A stretch of DNA of 64,000 bases from BQWY01 sp046351095 (GTDB lineage Bacteria > Nitrospirota > Nitrospiria > Nitrospirales > Nitrospiraceae), in assembly GCA_046351095.1 (NCBI GenBank), contig JAXLZC010000001.1:62001-126000 (forward strand), given 5' to 3'. Position numbers and translations under genes: made by a program. Below the pieces are notes generated by a model, which was given only the letters and a program-made list of their open reading frames with translations, was not told the origin of the DNA and ran no database searches. Positions 57,388 through 64,000 of this stretch are shown piece after piece. The first letter of the stretch is position 1. Every line of letters starts with the position of its first letter.

Positions 57388-58422
57388 GTGAACATATTGC
57401 TGACGGGTGGGGCCGGATTTATCGGGTCGCATTTGGTGCGGCGACTTGTCACGCAGTCGTCCGATACGATCGTCAACCTCGATGCGTTGAAGTATGCCGG
57501 CAATCTCGAGAACCTGCGGGATCTCGACGGCCATGCACGTTATCGGTTTGTGCACGGCGATATTTGCGACGCAGAATTAGTCGCGCGTGTCATGAAGGAG
57601 CATCGCATCGAGGGCGTCATCAATTGTGCAGCCGAAACCCATGTCGATCGTTCGATCACCGAACCGCTCGCCTTCGCGAAGACCGACGTGATCGGGACGG
57701 CCACGCTCCTCAATGCCGCGCGCGCAGTCGGCGTGACACGCTTTCTTCAAGTCAGTACGGATGAGGTCTATGGAAGCGTGGAGACCGGACATTCGACGGA
57801 AGAGGACCTGATCGCTCCACGTAGCCCCTATGCGGCGAGCAAGGCCGGTGGCGACCTGCTCGTGCGCAGTTATTGGACCACGTATCAATTCCCGGTGCTC
57901 ATTACGCGAGGGAGTAATACCTACGGGCCAAATCAGTATCCAGAAAAGTTCATTCCGTTGTTCATTACGAATGCGATCGACGATCAGCCATTGCCGCTCT
58001 ACGGGGATGGACGGTATCGACGCGATTGGCTCTCGGTATATGACCATGCGGCCGGCATCGATCATGCGTTTCGCCATGGTGTGCCGGGCAATGTGTATAA
58101 CGTTGGTGGAGGTAACGAACGGGAGAATATCGTCGTGGCCGACGCGATCCTGCGCCAGCTCGGTAAGGGACGCGACTTGATCCGCCACGTCCAAGACCGC
58201 CCGGGTCATGATCGTCGCTATGCCGTGGATTGTGCCAAGCTCCGTGCACTTGGATGGGCCCCGCGCGTTGTGTTTGAAGATGGATTACGCGAGACGGTCG
58301 ACTGGTACGTCAAGCATCCCTCCTGGTGGCGCACGATCAAGAGCGGCGAATTCCGCGCCTACTACGAGCGGGCCTATGGACAGCGGCTCTCCGGAGCAGG
58401 GGGCGCAGCGGGAGGGGCATGA
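57388..58422 (+). CDS. rfbB: dTDP-glucose 4,6-dehydratase
   Basis: This extended short-chain dehydratase converts dTDP-glucose to dTDP-4-keto-6-deoxyglucose. GTG 57388 follows GAGGAGG and gives 344 residues. It starts NILLTGGAGFIGSHLVRRL with the NAD site. It has NCAAETHVDRSI, FLQVSTDEVYGSVETG with the catalytic Thr-Asp-Glu triplet, the SPYAASKAGGDLLV YxxxK motif, TRGSNTYGPNQYPEKFIP and RRDWLSVYDHAAGIDHA. The open frame reaches upstream into the previous gene without homology. It overlaps the gmd-like gene by 4 bases. Confidence 0.93.
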   Translation: MNILLTGGAGFIGSHLVRRLVTQSSDTIVNLDALKYAGNLENLRDLDGHARYRFVHGDICDAELVARVMKEHRIEGVINCAAETHVDRSITEPLAFAKTDVIGTATLLNAARAVGVTRFLQVSTDEVYGSVETGHSTEEDLIAPRSPYAASKAGGDLLVRSYWTTYQFPVLITRGSNTYGPNQYPEKFIPLFITNAIDDQPLPLYGDGRYRRDWLSVYDHAAGIDHAFRHGVPGNVYNVGGGNERENIVVADAILRQLGKGRDLIRHVQDRPGHDRRYAVDCAKLRALGWAPRVVFEDGLRETVDWYVKHPSWWRTIKSGEFRAYYERAYGQRLSGAGGAAGGA

Positions 58423-59405
58423 AGCGCGCGCTGATTACCGGTATCACCGGGCAGGATGGGTCTTATCTCGCTGAATTGTTGTTAGAGCAGGGCTATGAGG
58501 TGCATGGGGTTGTTCGGCGGATTGCGATTGAGGACCCCTCGCACCGACTCTATCGTATTCTGCACCTGAAAGATCGGGTGCAGCTGCACGCCGCCTCCCT
58601 CGAAAGCCTGCCAAGCATCTATCGTCTGTTTCAGGCCGTAAAACCGGACGAGTGTTACCATCTTGCCTCCCAGAGTTTCGTGTCCTATTCCTTCGAGGAC
58701 GAGTTTTCCACGCTCAACGCGAACATCAATGGGACGCACTACGTCCTGGCCGCGATCAAAGATTGTGCGCCGGACTGTCGGTTGTATTTTGCGGCGTCGA
58801 GCGAAATGTTTGGGAAAGTCGCGGAGACACCCCAGCGTGAGTCGACTCCGCTCCATCCACGCTCCGCGTACGGCATTTCCAAGGTAGCTGGATTCCACCT
58901 GACTCGGAATTACCGCGAGGTCTACGGTCTCCGCGCCTCTTGCGGCATTCTCTACAACCACGAGTCGCCACGCCGCGGGTTCGAGTTCGTGACCCGTAAG
59001 ATTACGTCGCACGCCGCGCGTATCAAATTGGGATTGGCGAAAGAGCTGAAGCTTGGCAACTTGGACGCGAAGCGCGATTGGGGCCATGCGAAGGAATACG
59101 TGCGGGCCATGTGGTTGATGCTGCAGCAGGACAAGCCGGACGACTTTGTGATTGCGACGGGTGAGCAGCATACGGTGCGGGAGTTTGTGGAGACCGCATT
59201 CACTCGTGTCGGTCTTGACTATCGGCAATACGTGCGCGTCGATCCTCAGTTCCTTCGCCCTGCTGAGGTGGAAACGCTTTTGGGCGATGCGACAAAGGCG
59301 CACCAACAGTTGGGATGGGCACCGACGGTCCGTTTTGCGGATCTTGTGGCCGAAATGGTCGATAGCGATCTCCGTCATTTTTCCGGTACACGTGACGCTG
59401 GGTGA
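58419..59405 (+). CDS. gmd: GDP-mannose 4,6-dehydratase
   Basis: This 328-residue extended SDR converts GDP-mannose to GDP-4-keto-6-deoxymannose, the precursor of GDP-fucose, GDP-rhamnose and perosamine. It has MKRALITGITGQDGSYLAELLLEQGYEVHGVVRR, the GMD-specific start, then YHLASQSFVSYSFEDEF and YFAASSEMFGKVAETPQ. The YGISK motif, CGILYNHESPRRGFEFVTRKIT and LGNLDAKRDWGHAKEYVRAMWLMLQ are all diagnostic. It lies between rfbB and rfbD. ATG 58419 overlaps rfbB by 4 bases. Confidence 0.93.
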   Translation: MKRALITGITGQDGSYLAELLLEQGYEVHGVVRRIAIEDPSHRLYRILHLKDRVQLHAASLESLPSIYRLFQAVKPDECYHLASQSFVSYSFEDEFSTLNANINGTHYVLAAIKDCAPDCRLYFAASSEMFGKVAETPQRESTPLHPRSAYGISKVAGFHLTRNYREVYGLRASCGILYNHESPRRGFEFVTRKITSHAARIKLGLAKELKLGNLDAKRDWGHAKEYVRAMWLMLQQDKPDDFVIATGEQHTVREFVETAFTRVGLDYRQYVRVDPQFLRPAEVETLLGDATKAHQQLGWAPTVRFADLVAEMVDSDLRHFSGTRDAG

Positions 59406-59423
59406 GGGCGAGCGATTTTGGCT

Positions 59424-60281
59424 ATGCGTGTATTCGTCACAGGTGGAAGTGGACAAGTTGGCCGGGAATTGGCGCGTGTGGTGCCTGCCGATCAGGTGTA
59501 CCTGGCGACGCATCAGACAGATGATGTGAGCGATCCGCGGATCGTCGATACGATCCGGCGCGAGCGTCCGGATGTCGTGATTCATGCCGCGGCGATGACT
59601 GACGTGGATGGTTGCGAACGGAATCCCCAACAAGCGTATTTGATCAATGAGACCGGTAGTCGCCTGGTCGCCCGTGGCGCAGCGGCGGTCGGTGCGCGGC
59701 TCATTGCCATTTCGACGGACTATGTGTTCGACGGGACTAAGGGCGCAGCCTATGTCGAATCGGATGTGCCCAATCCGAAGAGTGTGTACGGCGCGTCGAA
59801 ATTGGCCGGCGAACGTGCGGTCTACGAAGAACTGCCCAGCACCTGTGTGGCAAGGACTTCCTGGGTTTTCGGAGAAGGGAAATCGCACTTCATCACGTTT
59901 GTTCTGAATCGGCTTCGTCAAGGGGAGCCGGTTCGGGCGGTTGCGGATAAATTCGGTAGCCCGACGTCGACGAAGGATCTGGTGGCGGCCATTCTCCAAT
60001 TGGCGCATGCAAATGCGACGGGCCTCTTCCATGTAGCAGGTACCGGCGTGTGCAACTGGGTCGAGTATGCCGAATGGATTCGTCGGACGAGCGATGTGCC
60101 GGGCTCGATCGAACCGATCGCTTTCGCCGATCTGCAGCGTCCAGCGGCGAGGCCCGCCCATTCCGCGCTGACAAGCGAGCGGCTTTCAGGTGTCGGCATC
60201 GTGCTGCGTCCCTGGCAGGAGATGGTCTCCGATTACCTTCAAACTTACGAGCAGCGTCCCTTAGGATCGTCCACTGTCTAG
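59424..60281 (+). CDS. rfbD: dTDP-4-dehydrorhamnose reductase-like protein
   Basis: This 285-residue SDR reductase of the RmlD family has MRVFVTGGSGQVGRELARVV, HAAAMTDVDGCERNP, AISTDYVFDGTKGAAYVESD, YGASKLAGERAV (YxxxK), RTSWVFGEGKSHFITFVLNRL and FGSPTSTKDLVAAI. ATG 59424 is used; a TTG six bases upstream is in frame. Classical rhamnose synthesis needs RmlC between RmlB and RmlD, and no epimerase gene is visible here. The reductase could act on dTDP- or GDP-4-keto sugars made by its neighbours. Confidence 0.88.
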   Translation: MRVFVTGGSGQVGRELARVVPADQVYLATHQTDDVSDPRIVDTIRRERPDVVIHAAAMTDVDGCERNPQQAYLINETGSRLVARGAAAVGARLIAISTDYVFDGTKGAAYVESDVPNPKSVYGASKLAGERAVYEELPSTCVARTSWVFGEGKSHFITFVLNRLRQGEPVRAVADKFGSPTSTKDLVAAILQLAHANATGLFHVAGTGVCNWVEYAEWIRRTSDVPGSIEPIAFADLQRPAARPAHSALTSERLSGVGIVLRPWQEMVSDYLQTYEQRPLGSSTV

Positions 60282-60282
60282 G

Positions 60283-61539
60283 ATGGAGGGGTGGATCACA
60301 ACGGGTTCGAGCCCATCTGTCTGGTCACGATTTTGGACGGTGCAGCTCTACGGATTTGCCGCGCTCATTGTCCTGAATTTTTTCCCTGTCCTCCATGGTC
60401 CTACCCGGTATGGCTTCTTTGCGTTGCTGATCGCGTCGGTCTATGCGGTCTGGCGACAGCCGGGGCCTCTATGGATCGCCACGCCCATTGACGTGCCGCT
60501 GCTTGGTCTGCTGCTGTGGGTGCTGTTCACCGTCCCGTTTTCCATCGACCCCGACTACAGTTTTAAGGAATGGCGAAAGCTGGGCGCACAGGTCCTGCTG
60601 TTCTATTGGGCCGTGCGCGTGTTGGCCATGCAGCCGACTCGGCAGCGACTGTGGCCGCTGCTGGTGGCGTTGATGGTGGGGACGGCCCTGACGGCGACGA
60701 TCTCGCTGGTGGAGTTTTCACTCCACGGCGGATCCTTGTACGGGCGAGATGTACGTGCCGGTGTCTTCGGGTCCGACTACAACTGGCTCAGTACGTATAT
60801 GGTGATGGCGCTTCCCTTGACGCTTGCGGTCGCACTGTTGGCCAGGAAGGGTATCTGGCGCTTTGCGAGTTGGGTAACGGTCGGGCTTGCCGCTGTGGCA
60901 GAGCTGTTCGCGTATACCCGAGCCGGATGGATGGGCTTAGGTGCTGAAGCGCTGGTCGCCCTCTGGTGGGCGGGGCGGCGGCGGGTTGTTGTGGGTGTAT
61001 TGTTGTTAGCGATCTGCGCGGGGTTAGCCTACGCGGCGACGACGAACTTTCGCGACCCGAATGAGACGGCGGCGTTGCACGATCCGTGGACTTTGCGGGC
61101 ACGGGTAGACGTCTGGTCGCTTGCCGCTGGGGATATTGCCGCGCATCCGTTCGTGGGCATCGGGTACGGGAGCAAAAACTTTACGGCGCGGTATGCGGGG
61201 CGGCCCGAGCTCGAAAAGGCGGCCGGTGCGCATAGTCTCTTCATCATGCTGACGCTTGGAAGCGGATTGCCGGCCCTTGGGTTGTTTGTGTGGCTCGTGG
61301 TCGCCACCGTCTCGGCGCAACTCCGGGCGTCGCGGAGCCTCCGCATGATGGGCGAGCCGTGGCATATGCTATCCGTCGCCGCTGCGGTCATGCTGATCGG
61401 ATTTGCCGTGCGCAATCTGTTCGACGTGATGTTGATCGGCGGACTGGCGAATCTCTTCTGGATGCTGGTGGCAATGTCTTTTCAGCCTGTTCTGATTGTG
61501 CGGAGAAGTGTGGAGACTGCGCACTCAGTCACTGGATGA
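60283..61539 (+). CDS. O-antigen ligase family membrane protein
   Basis: This 418-residue integral membrane protein has about ten or more hydrophobic helices and the Wzy_C/O-antigen ligase region: AAGDIAAHPFVGIGYGSKNFTARY, then AHSLFIMLTLGSGLPALGLFVWLV, containing the conserved HS of the periplasmic loop. WaaL proteins join completed O-antigen from undecaprenyl diphosphate to lipid A-core; Wzy polymerases share the same architecture and cannot be excluded. It starts two bases after rfbD. A 112-base gap follows before the next gene. Confidence 0.84.
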   Translation: MEGWITTGSSPSVWSRFWTVQLYGFAALIVLNFFPVLHGPTRYGFFALLIASVYAVWRQPGPLWIATPIDVPLLGLLLWVLFTVPFSIDPDYSFKEWRKLGAQVLLFYWAVRVLAMQPTRQRLWPLLVALMVGTALTATISLVEFSLHGGSLYGRDVRAGVFGSDYNWLSTYMVMALPLTLAVALLARKGIWRFASWVTVGLAAVAELFAYTRAGWMGLGAEALVALWWAGRRRVVVGVLLLAICAGLAYAATTNFRDPNETAALHDPWTLRARVDVWSLAAGDIAAHPFVGIGYGSKNFTARYAGRPELEKAAGAHSLFIMLTLGSGLPALGLFVWLVVATVSAQLRASRSLRMMGEPWHMLSVAAAVMLIGFAVRNLFDVMLIGGLANLFWMLVAMSFQPVLIVRRSVETAHSVTG

Positions 61540-61651
61540 AATGATGCGATTCATGTACCATGCCGCGTCCAATTCCCAGCTCGTGGCTGAGTAGGGAAAT
61601 CCGAGAAGTCCAACGAGGATCTGCCAGTGTCCTCAAGAGGGAGCGTGACCG

Positions 61652-63295
61652 GTGGAAAGCACTCTTGCATCGGCAGCAGCTGAGTCTATGGCTCTACAAT
61701 CTACACCTCAGGTTGCGGTTGTTGGTTCAGGGTATTGGGGCAAGAACCTCGTGCGGAATATGCACGGACTTGGGGCGTTGCGAATGGTGTGCGATAGTCA
61801 GGCCGATACGCTGGCTGCGCTTCACTCGCAGTATACGGACTGCACGATGGTTCGGGCCTACTCGGACGTCCTGCAGGCGCGTGACGTTCAGGGGGTCATG
61901 ATTGCTACCCCGGCGGAGACGCATGCGGTCTTGGTGCGAGAAGCCTTGCTTGCAGGGAAAGATGTCTTTGTTGAAAAGCCGCTCTGCTTGTCCGTGTCGG
62001 AAGGGCAGGCGTTGGTCGATTTGGCGGAGAGGCAAGGTCGCATTCTTATGGTCGGCCACCTGCTTTGGTATCACCCCGCAGTGCTCACGCTTCAGAAGCT
62101 CATCGCCGACGGTGAGTTGGGCCGTCTTCAATATCTCTATTCCAACCGATTGAACTTGGGAAAAATTCGACGAGAGGAGAATATACTTTGGTCGTTTGCT
62201 CCGCACGATATTTCCGTCATTCTTGGTCTCCTTCGGGATATGCCGGAATCGGTGCAGGCGTTGGGCGGCAACTATCTCCACCCGCATATTGCGGACGTCA
62301 CCACCAGCCTCTTGGCATTCCCCAATGGGGTACGCGCGCACATCTTTGTCTCCTGGTTGCACCCGTACAAAGAGCAAAAGCTTGTCGTGGTTGGGGACAA
62401 GCAGATGGCGGTATTCGATGACACAGAGAAAATCAACAAGCTGGTTCTGTATCCGCATTCGATCGATTGGAAGGACAACTTCCCAACACCCAGCAAGGCA
62501 GAGGCGCAACCGGTGCCGCTCGACTGGCAGGAACCGCTTCGGGCAGAGTGCCAGCATTTCCTCGACTGTATGGTGACGAGGCAAACACCACGGACGGACG
62601 GTCGAGAAGGCCTTCGAGTCTTAACGGTATTGCAGCAGTGCCAAGAGGCGCTTGAACGGAAGGTGCCGACCGTACCTGCCGCAACGCCAAAGACGAAATT
62701 TTTTGCCCACCAATCCGCATTTATCGACGAGGGGGTGGAAATCGGGGAAGGCACGAGTATTTGGCACACCTCGCATATCCTCAAAGGCTCTCGCCTCGGC
62801 AAGAACTGTAAGTTGGGACAAAACGTTGTGGTGGGGCCCAATGCAACGGTCGGTAACGGGGTGAAGATTCAAAACAATGTGTCGGTGTACGAAGGTGTCA
62901 CACTGGAAGACTTCGTCTTTTGCGGGCCATCAATGGTTTTCACGAATGTCTTCAATCCCCGCAGCGAAATTCCACGCATGAATGAACTTCGGACGACGGT
63001 AGTCAAACGAGGCGCGACACTCGGCGCCAATTGTACGATCGTCTGCGGGACAACCATCGGGCGCTATGCGCTCGTTGGCGCCGGTGCGGTCGTAACGCGC
63101 GACGTTCCCGATTACGCGCTGATGGTCGGGAGTCCCGCGCGTGTGACCGGGTGGATGTGCACCTGCGGCGTCAAATTGGCTTTCCGGAAGAGCAGCGGCC
63201 GCTGTGCCGCCTGTGGCGCAACGTATAAGAAGACGAGGACAGGAGTCGAACCGCAAGCCCCTCCTGCACAGTCAAAGAAGAACGGAGCGAAGTAA
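61652..63295 (+). CDS. Fusion of sugar 3-dehydrogenase (WbpB-like) and N-acetyltransferase (WbpD-like) with a Cys-rich tail
   Basis: One 547-residue frame has three parts. Residues about 15-335 are a Gfo/Idh oxidoreductase (VAVVGSGYWGKNLVRNMHGLG; FVEKPLCLSVSEGQALVDLA; HDISVILGLL), as in UDP-GlcNAcA 3-dehydrogenases. Residues about 345-500 are a left-handed beta-helix acetyltransferase (IGEGTSIWHTSHILKGSRLGKN; VFTNVFNPRSEIPRM; VGAGAVVTRDVPDYALMVGSPAR), as in WbpD/WlbB. Residues about 503-524 hold CTC and CAAC, a zinc-ribbon-like pair. With the next gene's aminotransferase this gives the steps to UDP-2,3-diacetamido-hexuronic acid. GTG 61652 has GAGGGAG 8 bases upstream. Confidence 0.9.
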   Translation: MESTLASAAAESMALQSTPQVAVVGSGYWGKNLVRNMHGLGALRMVCDSQADTLAALHSQYTDCTMVRAYSDVLQARDVQGVMIATPAETHAVLVREALLAGKDVFVEKPLCLSVSEGQALVDLAERQGRILMVGHLLWYHPAVLTLQKLIADGELGRLQYLYSNRLNLGKIRREENILWSFAPHDISVILGLLRDMPESVQALGGNYLHPHIADVTTSLLAFPNGVRAHIFVSWLHPYKEQKLVVVGDKQMAVFDDTEKINKLVLYPHSIDWKDNFPTPSKAEAQPVPLDWQEPLRAECQHFLDCMVTRQTPRTDGREGLRVLTVLQQCQEALERKVPTVPAATPKTKFFAHQSAFIDEGVEIGEGTSIWHTSHILKGSRLGKNCKLGQNVVVGPNATVGNGVKIQNNVSVYEGVTLEDFVFCGPSMVFTNVFNPRSEIPRMNELRTTVVKRGATLGANCTIVCGTTIGRYALVGAGAVVTRDVPDYALMVGSPARVTGWMCTCGVKLAFRKSSGRCAACGATYKKTRTGVEPQAPPAQSKKNGAK

Positions 63296-64000
63296 TGACA
63301 GTTCCCCTACTGGATCTCCATGCACAGCACGGTCCATTGCAGGCGGAGATTCTAGCTGCAATCACGCGGGTGCTCGAAAGTCAGGCATTCATTCTTGGCC
63401 CAGAAGTTGTTCGCCTTGAGGAGGCGGTTGCCGCGTATTCCCAAGCGGGATATGGAATTGGTGTCTCATCCGGGACCGATGCGCTGCTGATTGCGTTGAT
63501 GGCGTTGGATCTCAAGCCCGGTGATGAGGTCATCACGACTCCGTACTCATTCTTTGCAACGGCGGGTGCCATTGTCAGGCTTGGCGGGAAGCCTGTGTTT
63601 GCCGATATCGACCCGGTGTCCTTCAATATCGATCCTGCCAAACTCGAGAGGTGCATTACACCTCGGACCAAGGCCATCATCCCCGTGCACTTGTATGGCC
63701 AATGTGCCGACATGCGCGCAATCCTCGCGATCGCCAAACAGCATGGCTTGCACGTCATTGAGGATGCTGCACAGGCAATTGGTGCGGAATTTTCAGACGG
63801 CCGTCGCGCAGGCAGTATGGGGATCATTGGATGCTTTTCGTTTTTCCCGAGCAAGAATCTTGGCGCGCTTGGTGATGGAGGCATGGTTGTCACGCAAGAT
63901 GCCGCGCTTGCAGAACGACTGCGTGTGCTCCGGGTTCATGGCAGCAAGCCGAAGTACTACCATAAGCTGATCGGCGGAAATTTTAGGCTCGATGCCATTC
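63295..64000 (+). CDS. DegT/DnrJ/EryC1 aminotransferase (WbpE-like), 3' end outside window
   Basis: The gene starts at ATG 63295, overlapping the previous stop by one base (TAATG), and is open to the window edge; about 235 residues are visible. It begins MTVPLLDLHAQHGPLQAEIL and has VSSGTDALLIALMALDLKPGDEVITTPYSFFATAGAI, HLYGQCADM, IEDAAQAIGAEF and CFSFFPSKNLGALGDGGMVV with the PLP lysine. These are diagnostic of sugar aminotransferases. Directly after the dehydrogenase-acetyltransferase fusion it most likely aminates the 3-keto sugar, as WbpE does. The C-terminal third is not visible. Confidence 0.9.
   Translation, partial: MTVPLLDLHAQHGPLQAEILAAITRVLESQAFILGPEVVRLEEAVAAYSQAGYGIGVSSGTDALLIALMALDLKPGDEVITTPYSFFATAGAIVRLGGKPVFADIDPVSFNIDPAKLERCITPRTKAIIPVHLYGQCADMRAILAIAKQHGLHVIEDAAQAIGAEFSDGRRAGSMGIIGCFSFFPSKNLGALGDGGMVVTQDAALAERLRVLRVHGSKPKYYHKLIGGNFRLDAI

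Noticed and set aside
58482..60161. Minus-strand open frame opposite gmd and rfbD
   Set aside because: Spans two well-supported plus-strand genes and has no recognisable protein character.

Overview
The window is a GC-rich (about 60%), tightly packed Gram-negative chromosome segment. Its most telling feature is an actinobacterial-type proteasome locus (ATPase, Dop, PrcB, PrcA, PafA) in a cell that also has BamA, OmpH/Skp, a near-complete lipid A pathway and heptosyltransferases. That combination points to the phylum Nitrospirota, most likely a Nitrospira-like organism. This assignment is an inference from gene content and protein character, not from a marker-gene search.

Layout: (1) 1-1270, the end of a b-type cytochrome gene and a Tat-exported molybdopterin oxidoreductase. 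(2) 1375-10475, a housekeeping run: ffh-rpsP-rimM-trmD-rplS-rnhB-yraN, then ftsE-ftsX-envC and a CtpA-type protease, closed by a clear hairpin terminator. (3) 10507-12635, a small accessory patch: an Fn3-like lipoprotein, a lone Mrr-type restriction endonuclease with lower GC, and a PolX N-terminal-like HhH protein. (4) 12708-14559, thiS-thiG-thiE. (5) 14650-22101, the proteasome/pupylation locus followed by an M23 peptidase. No pup or UBact modifier gene is visible in or beside it. (6) 28693 down to 22178 on the minus strand, galU-lon-thiL-DUF2062-HD phosphohydrolase. (7) 28866-42360, a long envelope operon: bamA, two ompH-like genes, fabZ, lpxA, lpxI, a Gfo/Idh oxidoreductase, lpxB, msbA, a DUF374 acyltransferase interrupted at an A9 run, waaA and lpxK. 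(8) 42350-64000, LPS core and O-antigen genes: a WaaF-GmhB fusion, WaaC, many glycosyltransferases including a GT4-GT9 fusion, two methyltransferase-like genes, sugar-nucleotide genes (rmlA-like, rmlB, gmd, rmlD), an O-antigen ligase and a WbpB-WbpD-type fusion next to a DegT aminotransferase cut by the window edge.

How the parts work together: regions 7 and 8 build LPS from lipid A acylation through Kdo and heptose addition to O-antigen sugars, and BamA with the OmpH chaperones inserts outer-membrane proteins. Region 5 would tag proteins with a Pup-like modifier, unfold them through the ATPase ring and degrade them in the 20S core. FtsEX-EnvC-CtpA links division to peptidoglycan cleavage.

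I saw no tRNA, rRNA, CRISPR array, insertion sequence or recognisable riboswitch. Promoters were called by eye from -35/-10 spacing. Starts were set from ribosome-binding sites, ATGA-type overlaps and family N-termini.
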